The notes under the pieces were generated by a model. The model was not told the origin of the DNA. It did not search any database and saw nothing but the letters and a program-made list of their open reading frames with translations. Positions 31,829-41,094 of a stretch of 44,383 bases of DNA are shown here, piece after piece; the first letter of the stretch is position 1; the number at the start of each line of letters is the position of its first letter. The position numbers and the translations under genes are program-made. This stretch comes from Seison nebaliae (lineage: Eukaryota; Rotifera; Pararotatoria; Seisonacea; Seisonidae): assembly GCA_023231475.1 (NCBI GenBank), contig JALJEE010000548.1, forward strand, positions 1-44,383, given 5' to 3'.

Positions 31829-34800
31829 ATGAGTACTGATTACAAGGAGACGCGTCTAGTAGTTTTGTATGCAGTCGTCGGTTTCTCAAGAGATGACATC
31901 GTTCTGGAGAGTGTCTGGGAAGGACAAGAATCAGTTCCGGAAAGATTCGCAAAAAAATATAAGTTGGAATATCCAAAACATCCGAGAAAATTGAGAGTTC
32001 ATAAGGAAAGGATGATGCATTATATGACGGATTTTGTGATGGAAGTGTTTGGAATTAGAGATAACGTCAGAGAGAGTGTTAGAGATATTGGTGATATATT
32101 ATTCAATTATCCTTCTCGTTTACTCGTCACGACGGTTGGATGTATCGATGTGGTGTCAATTGATAAAACGGCTATTAATATTGTAGTGTTACCATTGGAA
32201 AAGACAACGAGAGCTCTTTTTGGAGAATTGGGGGAAAAGATCGACAAGTATCCTCAACCACATTCATCAGCTTTTTTCAGGAAGACTCAAACCAATGAAT
32301 CGGAAAAATATGAGAAATGTGGTCAGACGGGACTTGTCGTCGAGATATTAGTAAGAAGGAAGAAAATTGAAGAGAATTACCCAATTTTGGAAATAACATA
32401 TATTCACGGACATAATAAAACCGGTCCATATGCGTCTCCTCTTCTCATTTCATCCCAATTCGAACGTTATTCATCTCGTGAATCCAGTTCACTCATTCTA
32501 AATTCGAAAGACAATGAGAAAGAGGAGGAGAAAGATAAAATGTCGATCATCAAACAACCATTGAAAAAGAGTACACATGTAACATTCTTTATGGATGAAC
32601 ATGATAAAAATAAAGACAATTATAATTCGGGAAATGATGACAATATTAAGACATTGAATCGTAGATGTGGATTGCCAGAGACGAGAATGGAATTTGGACA
32701 TCCTCTAAACAAGATGATTTTGGATCGACCCGATTCTATGGATAAGGGATATCGTAATGAAAATTATTTAAAATCCGAACGGAATTCCGATAAATATGGT
32801 ACAGAAATATCATCATATCGAGGAGGTACTGATCGTCGTTTGACGGAGAATAATAATAGTTACTCTGATCGATGTCACTATCGACCAAGATTTAATGATT
32901 TGTCAAATCGTTCTTCGAATTATCGCGATAATCGATTAAACACAATTTGGAATGGAAGATATTATGACGACAGAAATAATGGTTACGAGAAGAAAAATTA
33001 TTATGATCGAAATAATAACTCGTATAGTCATCAGAATAGTAGAAAGAATTATAATAATAATCATAATTTTGAAGATCGTAGACATCGTTTCGATGACCGG
33101 AATGGATTTAAAAGTTATAGTTCTGGTTCAAGTTATAATAATCGACGAAATGATTTGGATCAGACTCACAGAGTCGAAATGTCGTATGGTCGTTATGCCA
33201 ATACTTCCAATAAAGACCAGTCTTTATGTGATGATTTGATGAATAATTTCAGTGATCGGAGAAATAGTTATTGTTCCGACGAATCAACTGATAAGAGATC
33301 GACTGATAATTCTATGCAATGTCCATCGAAAGATACTCAATCAATTATATCAGAAGTTTCCAATGAAAATTTTTCCCATGATGAACGAGAAATTAATCGA
33401 TATGTTATCGAAGAACATCGAATCGCTTCGAAAATTCCTCCTGTTGATATTCGAATAGTTGATGGAAATGAGAAAAATAATGAAGAATTACAGAAAGAAT
33501 TGAAGTCGACAAAAGATTTATTGGAATTGAATAAACATCAATTGTATTTGGAAGAGAAGAAAATAACGGAAATGTCCAAGCTCATGCTCCAAGTAAAGAC
33601 GATGCTTATAAGTATTTCAACAGATTATTGTCTAAATAATCCTGAACGACAATTCATTCCATCGAAAGAAGTTACAGAATTAATTGAACATTGTGTGAAT
33701 AAGTGTCACATGGATCAAGCAGTACAAATACTATCGAACGATTATGATCTAGTTCGATTTAATCCATATGATTATGCTATTGACTATCATCATATACATT
33801 CAAAGAATTTCTATGATACTCTTCATCTCTTCTCCGAACTTGATAAAATCTTCTATTATTATGTGGTGTACGAAGGCGATTGGGACATCGCCAAAGTGGT
33901 GAATGATAAGGGTTTTCTTCTCCTATTCTATTTCCGTATTCTCACAAATGAAAAAGAGATTGAAAATTTCGATCCGAAATTCCCATGTAACTTTCCTGAC
34001 ACCGACAAGTTTTATGTTCTTCGCATTTATATTCCACACGATGTCTATTGTATTCCAACTTTATTGAAAGCTCATCGTCGATTTGAGACGGATTTCCATG
34101 AAAATTTTCTCAAAATGTATCTATCATCAAAACCGATGATTAATGATGAAAAATGGCGAGGCTCGTCCAATGGTCGTTTCGATTTTCCAATTGGAATGGA
34201 GATGTTAATTCAACAGAAAGAACAATTTCCTAATCGACCGATGGAGGGAAGAAAAGAAGATATGACAATCACATATGAAACACTCAAACAGAATTATGAA
34301 TTTTTTGGAGATGAGAAAGGATATGCGATTCACCATATTATTGATTTGGCACCTCCAAATCAACGAAAGGAAATATTATTTATGGATAAGAATATGACAA
34401 CATTTACTTTATATCCAATTCATAATAAATATTCGTTGAAACTTGATGATTGTTCGAATGAATTCGTTGGAAATTTGAATACATTCCCTTTAACAAATTG
34501 TGAAAGTGCGTCAGGTAAAACAGCGTTAGGTAATATTCTCCAAATGCTTTCATCCGATCAAGTGAAACAGATCGAAACACATAAAGCGAATTTCGAACGA
34601 TACGTCCCGAAATTCTCCCGAGATAAATTCAATCCAATTCGAATAAATGTTTTGTTGAAAATGAACAAGATTTCATTGGTCGCTTACAAATCAGATAATA
34701 CGATGAAACCGTATCGAATTGTGAAAATTAAGAAATTGTGTAATAAACCGACAGATGATTTCTTGTTGTTTAAAGGGAGTTCGATTAATGAAAATTTATC

Positions 34801-36298
34801 GAGTAGTTATTTGATAACACCGTCGATGTCAGAGATTCTCATTTATCGTAATATATTTCGACAACGACTTCTCAATTCTACTTATAATAAGGCTGTGTTA
34901 AACACGATGAAGAATGAGGATGGATATCATGCCGAATTAATCAAATCAATTTTTCCTTATTATTGGAATGCGATGAATGAATATGAGAGTAGAGAGTTGA
35001 GTCATCCAATTATTAAATATTTTATCGTTGGACGAATTGTGGAGACTGAAAGAAGGAATAATAAAAACGTTTACCGCTGTGAAGTGGCAATGGCACCCAA
35101 TCGGTTGGAAGAAGAAGATTTCGATCGTTTGAGATTATTAAAATTCTGTCAATATATGAATTATACAGTTGTCACTTCCATGAACCATTCTACTGGTGCC
35201 CACTGGTTAATTGATGGAAATTGCAAAGCATCTTCAAATTTCGTTCGGAATTTCAGTATGTCTTCCGTTCATTCCGGTTACAAATATGACGATTACGTTC
35301 TGATTCAATACGTGCCACTTACCAAATGTTCGCACATCGTACAAATCATCAACGAATATTATACTCATCGAGTTCCCCTCCATCTCGTTCAGTTGGTCAA
35401 CGAAAAACTTATCCAATTGCATTCGGATAAATTTCATTCAAAAGAAAAACTGGCGTCAGGAAATGAAGGTGCAGTTGTCACCGATTCCGGACTTTATATT
35501 TATAGCAATGAGCCCGATATGCATTTGAAGGAAATTAATGAACAAAGAAAATTGGCAATGAGCTTACAACAAGGAGTAGAATTTCAAGAAGATTTCATTC
35601 CTTCCACCAAAGAGCCATATCAACAAGGCAATGTCCAAAATATCGACTATACAAAATCGATGTCAATGAATCCTGCAGGTGGTGATCAATCTTGTTATCA
35701 TCCGACGAATTCTTTAAATAACATATCAGATACTCGTCTCCATCATAGATCGTATATCTCTCCAAAAATCGATCAATCGACTGATTCCTATTCAAATTTG
35801 AATCAATATATTAATAATAATAATAATAATAATATGCAGGTCTTTCCCGATAACGATCTAGATGTTAATTGTGAGGTATATTATAATAAAACGTCAAAAC
35901 ATCCAAATTCATTCCACAAATTTTTTGAACAAATAAATTCTAAATCAGATGGATTCGAATCTAAGGAAAATGGCAAGATGTGTGTGAAGAAAAATGAATA
36001 TCATTCCATCTCCTCCAATACTGCTACTAAATCTTCTTTGGCTTCCATTCCTCTTTCGAATCAACTGGAAAAAACATTATCGGCAGAAACCGGAGAGAGA
36101 CAGATGAATGGAAATTCGGAAAAAGCAATTCAATCGGAAATTCTACCGCAGGAGATTTCTATGAGCAATGTGAATGCTGAACTGCAAATTTCAGAAACGG
36201 AAAATAAAGTGTCCGACATTACTAAATCATCAGTTATTAATCATACTGAAGGTTTTTGTGAAGATTTTCATAGAGATGAAAATTTTTCTCTTAAATAA
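31829..36298 (+). CDS. large single-exon protein of unknown function with a Arg/Asn/Tyr-rich disordered centre
   Basis: A continuous frame of 1489 residues; start ATG 31829 (MSTDYKETRLVVLYAVVGFS). I recognise no domain. By composition: residues 1-210 are globular; 210-330 are charged and Ser-rich; about 331-457 are low-complexity, rich in Arg, Asn, Tyr, Asp and Ser (SSYRGGTDRRLTENNNS, YYDDRNNGYEKKNYYDRNNN), like disordered regions of RNA-binding or condensate proteins; about 547-590 is a coiled coil (ELQKELKSTKDLLELNKHQL); about 610-1200 is a large globular region with regular hydrophobic spacing (YYVVYEGDWDIAKVVNDKGF, LIQYVPLTKCSHIVQIINEY); the tail is Ser/Asn-rich with a short poly-Asn run. 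There is no signal peptide or membrane helix, so it is probably cytoplasmic or nuclear. No stop in 4.5 kb argues for a selected gene. Confidence 0.75.
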   Translation: MSTDYKETRLVVLYAVVGFSRDDIVLESVWEGQESVPERFAKKYKLEYPKHPRKLRVHKERMMHYMTDFVMEVFGIRDNVRESVRDIGDILFNYPSRLLVTTVGCIDVVSIDKTAINIVVLPLEKTTRALFGELGEKIDKYPQPHSSAFFRKTQTNESEKYEKCGQTGLVVEILVRRKKIEENYPILEITYIHGHNKTGPYASPLLISSQFERYSSRESSSLILNSKDNEKEEEKDKMSIIKQPLKKSTHVTFFMDEHDKNKDNYNSGNDDNIKTLNRRCGLPETRMEFGHPLNKMILDRPDSMDKGYRNENYLKSERNSDKYGTEISSYRGGTDRRLTENNNSYSDRCHYRPRFNDLSNRSSNYRDNRLNTIWNGRYYDDRNNGYEKKNYYDRNNNSYSHQNSRKNYNNNHNFEDRRHRFDDRNGFKSYSSGSSYNNRRNDLDQTHRVEMSYGRYANTSNKDQSLCDDLMNNFSDRRNSYCSDESTDKRSTDNSMQCPSKDTQSIISEVSNENFSHDEREINRYVIEEHRIASKIPPVDIRIVDGNEKNNEELQKELKSTKDLLELNKHQLYLEEKKITEMSKLMLQVKTMLISISTDYCLNNPERQFIPSKEVTELIEHCVNKCHMDQAVQILSNDYDLVRFNPYDYAIDYHHIHSKNFYDTLHLFSELDKIFYYYVVYEGDWDIAKVVNDKGFLLLFYFRILTNEKEIENFDPKFPCNFPDTDKFYVLRIYIPHDVYCIPTLLKAHRRFETDFHENFLKMYLSSKPMINDEKWRGSSNGRFDFPIGMEMLIQQKEQFPNRPMEGRKEDMTITYETLKQNYEFFGDEKGYAIHHIIDLAPPNQRKEILFMDKNMTTFTLYPIHNKYSLKLDDCSNEFVGNLNTFPLTNCESASGKTALGNILQMLSSDQVKQIETHKANFERYVPKFSRDKFNPIRINVLLKMNKISLVAYKSDNTMKPYRIVKIKKLCNKPTDDFLLFKGSSINENLSSSYLITPSMSEILIYRNIFRQRLLNSTYNKAVLNTMKNEDGYHAELIKSIFPYYWNAMNEYESRELSHPIIKYFIVGRIVETERRNNKNVYRCEVAMAPNRLEEEDFDRLRLLKFCQYMNYTVVTSMNHSTGAHWLIDGNCKASSNFVRNFSMSSVHSGYKYDDYVLIQYVPLTKCSHIVQIINEYYTHRVPLHLVQLVNEKLIQLHSDKFHSKEKLASGNEGAVVTDSGLYIYSNEPDMHLKEINEQRKLAMSLQQGVEFQEDFIPSTKEPYQQGNVQNIDYTKSMSMNPAGGDQSCYHPTNSLNNISDTRLHHRSYISPKIDQSTDSYSNLNQYINNNNNNNMQVFPDNDLDVNCEVYYNKTSKHPNSFHKFFEQINSKSDGFESKENGKMCVKKNEYHSISSNTATKSSLASIPLSNQLEKTLSAETGERQMNGNSEKAIQSEILPQEISMSNVNAELQISETENKVSDITKSSVINHTEGFCEDFHRDENFSLK

Positions 36299-36568
36299 TG
36301 TCCTATAGTTGGAATGCCGTAATTGTAAATAATTCTTCTATTTTCCTTTCATTTCTTCACTTGAAACATTTTTCGTTATTTTTCTTATTATATAAATAAT
36401 TATATTATAACTTACAAATGCAATTAGATAACAAATTTCCTGTTGAGTTTAATAATATAATGATATTTTGCAATAACGATACGGTTAACTTAAAAAGAGT
36501 TTAACTAGATCATATTCTCATCTGTTCAAATACGATCCCCTCTGAACAGAAATTACCATTAGGGCTGG
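36299..36568. other. intergenic stretch 3' of the 1489-residue gene
   Basis: AT-rich with no supported gene. Bases 36490-36560 may belong, on the minus strand, to the same retroelement fossil that lies on the other side of the MITE, but the similarity is too weak to call. Confidence 0.3.
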
Positions 36569-36971
36569 GGGAATGATCCATGACTTTTTTTAACATTAAA
36601 TTTTAAGCTGTTTTTTTTTTTACAAAATTACTGAATTATCAGAAAAAATATGAATTTAAATGCAAAACAAATCAAACTATCTTGTAGCCCTTAAAAAATA
36701 GACCTTAAACATGTATAACTTCATACTATAATATTAGATTAATGTCGGAAATTATACACTGTTTAGATAAAATTTAAAGTTATTTTCAATAAAATATTTC
36801 AAGTTGAGAAGGATCGACTCCAAACGACGTGTTGGATCGATCCTAAGTATGACTGTGGCTCGTACTTAGAATCGATCCAATGTATGTATAAGAGTCGTTT
36901 TGAGTCTGGATTTTTTTCCAAAATGTATAGAAGGATCGATCCTTTTCATTTAAGGATCATGGATCATTCCC
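36569..36971. mobile_element. non-autonomous hAT-like element (MITE), about 403 bp
   Basis: A perfect 15-bp terminal inverted repeat, GGGAATGATCCATGA at 36569-36583 and its complement at 36957-36971, bounds a non-coding core. Inside is a strong hairpin: TTGGATCGATCCTAAGTA (36832-36849) pairs with TACTTAGAATCGATCCAA (36863-36880) at 17 of 18 positions. An outer pair, GACTCCAAACGAC near 36816, matches the complement of GTCGTTTTGAGTC near 36893 at 12 of 13. The repeated GGATCGATCC motif resembles the subterminal transposase sites of hAT elements. Its right end directly abuts the gypsy integrase fossil. Confidence 0.7.
36832..36880. repeat. 18-bp stem, 13-base loop hairpin inside the MITE
   Basis: Near-perfect inverted repeat with one mismatch; see the MITE entry. 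Transcripts through it could fold or be processed to small RNAs. Confidence 0.8.
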
Positions 36972-37410
36972 TAGTAGTGGGTAGGCTTCGATCCATTTAG
37001 AAAATAGATCGGTTATTACTAATATAGTTTTATTCCCTTCACTGGTAGATGTCCTAACATATCGATAACAATTTCTTGGTTAGGGTAATTTATATCCATA
37101 TTAATTTCGCTTTCTTTTACTGGCACTCTTAGTGTTTTCCCTGTTGCGCAATCCATGCAATTTTTTACTGTTGCTTTTACATCTTCTACCATTCTCGACC
37201 AGTAATAATTGTCTTGAATTCGTTTTAAGTTTTTTCTGAACCCGCATCCGTAGTAAAGGTACTAGTTCTGTTGCGTCTTACCAGTATTTTTTCCATTTCT
37301 GGGTTGGAAACCATTATTGATCCGTTTATTCTGAAGTAATGATTTGTTGGTTGCATTGGTTCTGTTCGATCGAATTTGTTGTTGTCCATTTCCTTTTCTA
37401 CTACTAATTT
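36972..37410 (-). mobile_element. Ty3/gypsy retrotransposon fossil: linker and integrase fragment
   Basis: On the minus strand this stretch carries integrase features of a Ty3/gypsy LTR retrotransposon: the segment leading from RNase H, a zinc-binding domain of the H-H-C-C type (with NYYWSRM and NCMDCATGK), and the beginning of the catalytic core (FSKWIEAYPL). It is broken, with at least two or three interruptions, and lacks gag, protease, reverse transcriptase and LTRs within the window. It is an old fragment. At its 3' side it is interrupted by the hAT-like MITE, which is therefore the younger of the two. Confidence 0.75.
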
Positions 37411-37706
37411 TTAGTTTGATGAAATCATTAAATTGAGTTCCGTTTGTTTTATTAATGTTTAATTAATAACCATTAACTCTTTAATGTTTTTTAACCAAAT
37501 TTTTGGTTTCCTAACGAAGTTTTTGTATAAGGAATGTTTATATGACCAAATTTTTGGTATAAATTGCATAAATCTTAATGAATAACTTTTCCCTCTTACC
37601 CCCTTTGAACTCATTTGTACTTTGAACTACTGCGCAACATGTGCATAATTTTACATGCATATAAATATAATAAATAAACAGATGTTTTTGCACAAGACGT
37701 CCATAG
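37411..37706. other. non-coding stretch between retroelement fossil and hAT-type terminus
   Basis: AT-rich, no frame. It contains an imperfect direct repeat of ACCAAATTTTTGGT-like sequence (near 37495 and 37540), itself close to palindromic. Confidence 0.35.
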
Positions 37707-38020
37707 CAGGGGTGGGAATCCGGAAAGATATTAAGCTTTAAGAAAGAATCAACCCTTTATTATATTAATAACCATCAATTAAGAATTATAAGAATCAAAT
37801 AAGGAAAGATATTAACCTTTGCACATTCTAAAGCAGAAGTTCTAAAAGGAAAGATGTTAACCCAGTTTCTTCTAAAAGGGAACGGTATTAACTTATTTAG
37901 TAGAAAAAGGAATGATGTTAACCTCCTTTCGTCTTATATAGAAAGATATTAACCCTCTATAGCTTAAAACGGAAAGATACCAACTCTTTAAATCGAAAAT
38001 GGAAAGATATTAACTCTTCT
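37707..38020 (+). mobile_element. hAT-type terminus with eight subterminal repeats
   Basis: CAGGGGTGGGAATCCGG at 37707 has the form of a hAT terminal inverted repeat. It is followed by eight copies of a GGAAAGATATTAACCC-type unit at about 37721, 37802, 37847, 37880, 37910, 37943, 37973 and 38001, mostly 30-33 bp apart. Iterated subterminal sites next to such an end are typical of hAT transposase binding regions. No matching right terminus was found downstream. Confidence 0.6.
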
Positions 38021-38032
38021 GAATCAATTTTA

Positions 38033-38217
38033 AATTAAATATTTACTTACATTAAACATCTGTTGCATAGTTAATTTTGGAAATGTTGTATTTTATTTAT
38101 TTATTATAAAATCAAATCCCCTTGGGATACATTAAAAAGAAAATAAGATAACTGACATAAAATGAATAAAATTAAATATCTATTTACATTAACAGCTGTT
38201 ACATAGTTAAATGTATA
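38033..38217. repeat. direct repeat of about 48 bp, offset about 135 bp
   Basis: ATTAAATATTTACTTACATT (38033) with CTGTTGCATAGTTAA recurs as ATTAAATATCTATTTACATT (38170) with CTGTTACATAGTTAA. This may be a tandem duplication inside the hAT-type element. Confidence 0.6.
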
Positions 38218-38293
38218 CATGATTTTCGTAAAGCAACAAGATTATTACTAGTTGTGGATTATTTTATTATAGGAAGTATTTGTAATTGAGGAT

Positions 38294-38522
38294 CATGGAG
38301 AGTATATCGAATGAAGAAATGAATAACTTACCAACGACCAACGCTATCGAGAATTATGCTCTAGTTAATCCTGAATTGTTTTTACCGCCGCCAATTGATA
38401 TTGTTTCTCCGTTTTATTTTTTGGAATCATTTATCTTTCATTTTCAAAAAAAATATAATTCGGGAAAGATGCACTTCAGATGTGCATTGTTTTTATTTCT
38501 TTTTTGTTTTTTATTACAATAA
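38294..38522 (+). CDS. doubtful short frame between repeats
   Basis: A frame starting MESISNEEMNNLPTTNAIEN and ending in a hydrophobic tail could be the decayed N-terminus of a transposon protein, as it lies inside the repeat cluster. No family was recognised. Confidence 0.2.
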
Positions 38523-38724
38523 AATAAATAAATAAGACAATTATACAATATGTTATGTAATGTATAATATAATAATAATAATATAATAAATAATGTAAGA
38601 AAAATTAAGTGGGGTCGTAATCACACAATAATTTACAAAAAGATGACGAAAGCACCGAAATGCTATTGAAGAAGAGTGATAAACTGTCGATTTATGGAAA
38701 ATGCAGTTATGATTTGTATATAAG

Positions 38725-38975
38725 GGTGGCGAAAACGCCAAAAATGCATACAAATACGTATAAAAGGGTGGTCAAAACGCCGAAAATACATATAAATTTG
38801 TATAAAAGGGTGGCGAAAACGCCGAAAATATTCAAGCAAGGTGGCGAACTGTCCATTTTAAGAAAATGAAGCTCAGGTTTGTATAAAAGGATGGCGAAAA
38901 CACCAAAAATACATAAGTAGGGTGACGAACTGTCCGAATGAGAGTGGGGAAAAAGGGTGGTGAAATCACCGCATA
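38725..38975. repeat. minisatellite array 1, GGGTGGCGAAAACGCC motif
   Basis: Seven degenerate copies of a (G)GGTGGCGAAAACGCC unit, near 38725, 38766, 38807, 38840, 38889, 38919 and 38956, are separated by 15-30 bp of AT-rich sequence that often includes a TATAAAA-like end (GTATAAAAGGGTGGCG). The last copy (GGGTGGTGAAATCACCGC) matches the form used in array 2. Confidence 0.75.
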
Positions 38976-38997
38976 CTATTTTCTCCTTCTTTTAGCC

Positions 38998-39460
38998 ATT
39001 TTCTATTATGCGCAATAGATTTACAAACATCGCAAGCAAATGGTCGCCACCATCACATGTACGATATGGTGAACCTACCAATTTCGTTTTTGTTGGTAAA
39101 TCGATTCATGCAAGTCGGTATTCAATTGAAGAATTAGAAAAAGAGAACATGTCGTTATTGGATCACCCACCCAGATCTCCAGACCTGAATCCGATTGAAA
39201 ATCTTTGGGGAATTCTTTCTAAAAGAGTTTATCTTGGGACCGACTCTTTTGAGAGAGAGGATCAATTGTGGGATGCAATAAAAACCCAGTGATCAAAAAT
39301 TGAACCCGAAATATGTTCGAATTTAATTGCATCGATGCAAAATCGATATATGGATGTCCTAAAAGAAAAAGGGAAATGGACTAAGTATTAATTTGTTATT
39401 ATGAAATAAAATATTTCACTTTTTGCTAATTTTTTAGAACTGTCCGAGAATTAACTTAAC
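38998..39460 (+). mobile_element. Tc1/mariner-like element, 3' fragment with terminal repeat
   Basis: The transposase C-terminus (to a TAA at 39391) is followed by a non-coding tail and a terminal-repeat-like sequence AACTGTCCGAGAATTAACTT at 39437-39456. It lies between the two minisatellite arrays. A second, similar terminus at 39613-39642 suggests either an extended 3' end or a second fragment. Confidence 0.7.
39008..39391 (+). pseudogene. Tc1/mariner-like transposase, C-terminal fragment
   Basis: The frame reads SRYSIEELEKENMSLLDHPP, then SPDLNPIENLWGILSKRVYL, the hallmark of Tc1/mariner catalytic domain ends with the third acidic residue. Upstream, where the family has QDNAPxHxS, this copy has VGKSIHAS, so the second catalytic aspartate is lost. 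A TGA at 39291 replaces the usual Trp codon; the same frame then continues (SKIEPEICSNLIASMQNRYM) to a TAA at 39391. The N-terminal half is missing. Whether it belongs to the same family as the left-edge transposase cannot be decided because the two fragments do not overlap. Confidence 0.85.
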
Positions 39461-39612
39461 CTTATTAATTACTAATTAACTAATTTTTGAAAACGAGAAA
39501 TAACTCTTCCCAAAATAACTTATTGTATTTTTTTTTGTATTTATTACGTTCTTCGTACTCCGTAAAAAAACTTAAAACTATTTTATACTATCTTTATTAT
39601 GATGAAAAATAC

Positions 39613-39642
39613 CATGTCCGAGAATCAACTTTACATACTGTA
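39613..39642 (-). repeat. Tc1/mariner-type terminal repeat
   Basis: Read on the minus strand this is TA-CAGTATGTAAAGTTGATT followed by CTCGGACATGG. It shares CAGTA and the CGGACA block with the terminus at 19824, and TTCTCGGACA with the sequence at 39437-39456. Confidence 0.6.
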
Positions 39643-39762
39643 TGACTATTTTCAAGATTTTTCCTAAATAAATCTTCCAGATTAAGAAAAAATGAAGATA
39701 GTTCAAGGAAAATAAAATGCATCTTAAAAATAAATATTTTTTTTGCCACTCTGTTTTATTAA

Positions 39763-40040
39763 AAACGGTGATTTCGTCACTTTTTATATATACAAACGGT
39801 GATTTCGCCTCCCGTATCCGATAAAAGAAGGGTGGCGAAATCACCGTTTTTATTAAAACAGGGTGGCGAATTGAACGTTTTCTTACAAAAAGGTGGCGAA
39901 ATCACCGTTTTTGATAAAACAGGGTGGCAAAATCACCGTTTTCCTACAGAAAGGTGGCGAAATCACCGTTTTGTGGGTGGCCAAATCACCGTTTTGAACA
40001 AAACACCGTGGCAAAAAAATAGGGCGGCGAAATCACCATG
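39763..40040. repeat. minisatellite array 2, GGTGGCGAAATCACCGTTTT motif, with inverted copies
   Basis: Forward copies of GGTGGCGAAATCACCGTTTT start near 39831, 39892, 39923, 39953, 39976 and 40022, with two variants (near 39862 and 40006). Two inverted copies (AACGGTGATTTCG) lie near 39765 and 39795. The inverted copy at 39795 and the first forward copy make a hairpin of about 16 bp with a loop of about 22 bases. The unit itself is an interrupted palindrome, GGTG-N7-CACC. Unit spacing is about 20-31 bp. Confidence 0.8.
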
Positions 40041-40270
40041 TACCGTTGAGGTTACCTTGTAAGTTAAGATAACAATACATAATACCTAACATTGTAAGAC
40101 TTATTGGCCAAACTGTATGCATGGAAGAATTAAAAGGAGCAACACCATCTGAATTTATATACTATCTACTAATAATATACTAATTAAAAATTTAGTGTAC
40201 GTATTTTCATATATTGGTCACTAATGACAATTTAAATTAGAAAAATTTGACAGAAAACAAATAAATAAAA

Positions 40271-40960
40271 TATAATTGTGTGAGAATATCGGTACTTTCA
40301 AGAATACAATACTTTCCGCTTTATTGCCGTTTGATGTTGAATTTTGTACCGATTGACAAAATTCGTCTGTCCAACAAGTGGTCAGGAAAATGTGTGGATG
40401 TATTGGAGGATATTCAGAGAAATATATATGTAAGCTGAGCTGAACAGTCAATTCTGGCAAGTAAGTATCGGAATCTAGATTCATTCTAGGCGTAGCTACG
40501 TCTAAATGGCCATTTTTGGCTAAAAATGAATTCCCCGGAATTCATTGAGCATGTCCAAGAAGCAACATTTGTTATTAATTTTACTACTACTAATAGTAGC
40601 AGTCGCATCCAATACGCAGAGTACTTTATGTCTGAAAAGACAACAATAATGAGTACACTCGCAATGGTATATGATATTGATTCCGTCGAATACATACAAT
40701 ATTTAGTTGAATGTCTCACTATGAACGGTAGGATAACAGAAGCACAAGATAATACATACGCCGATATGATAAAGGACAGAGCTGCTCTACCTAACTTTGA
40801 AAAACCAAATCTCTTTACCGTTAGCACTATAACGGCAGATAATGTTGAAGTAAAGAGGGAGTCTGTTAACATACCTATGAAAAAGTTTTTGCAAATTTTT
40901 AAGAAATAAGTACCTGGATTGGACATATATGCTCTAACTAGATAAATGCACAAGTGTGTT
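40271..40960 (+). pseudogene. degenerate 5'-truncated copy of the downstream secreted-protein gene
   Basis: This segment matches 41930-42575 of the intact neighbour: the same GAGGATATTCAGAGAAATAT, FIEHVQEA, MSEKTTIMSTLAMVYDIDSV and IPMKKFL stretches occur in the same order. It lacks the first 60 percent of the gene and any signal peptide, and its frame is interrupted. One long open part (40526-40909) remains. Similarity stops just after the stop codon region on the right and at about 40271 on the left. Its divergence from the intact copy suggests it is not very recent. Confidence 0.85.
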
Positions 40961-41006
40961 GATGAAAATGAAACAAATAATTTAATTTGTTGAAAAAATG
41001 GTTTGG

Positions 41007-41017
41007 TATATAAATAG
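41007..41017 (+). promoter_or_regulatory. TATA box of the 494-residue secreted-protein gene
   Basis: TATATAAATAG lies 88 bp upstream of the start codon at 41095; a transcription start near 41038 would give a leader of about 57 bases. Confidence 0.6.
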
Positions 41018-41094
41018 AGCAAAACTGGTCAAACATTTCTAATTCTGTTTTGTTTTGTTTTATCATTTCTTTTAGTTTTATTGTTGAACGACAA

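Noticed and set aside
38660-38869. Frame with repeated KRVAKTPK peptides (also 39799-40062 with RWRNHRF)
   Set aside because: The peptide repeats are simply translations of the minisatellite arrays; spacing is not kept in a single frame over the array.
38725-40040. CRISPR-like array
   Set aside because: Units are degenerate, spacings vary, inverted copies occur, and the surrounding genes are eukaryotic with spliceosomal introns.
40486-41022. Minus-strand 178-residue frame
   Set aside because: Antisense to the duplicated secreted-gene copy; the plus strand shows clear similarity to the intact neighbour.
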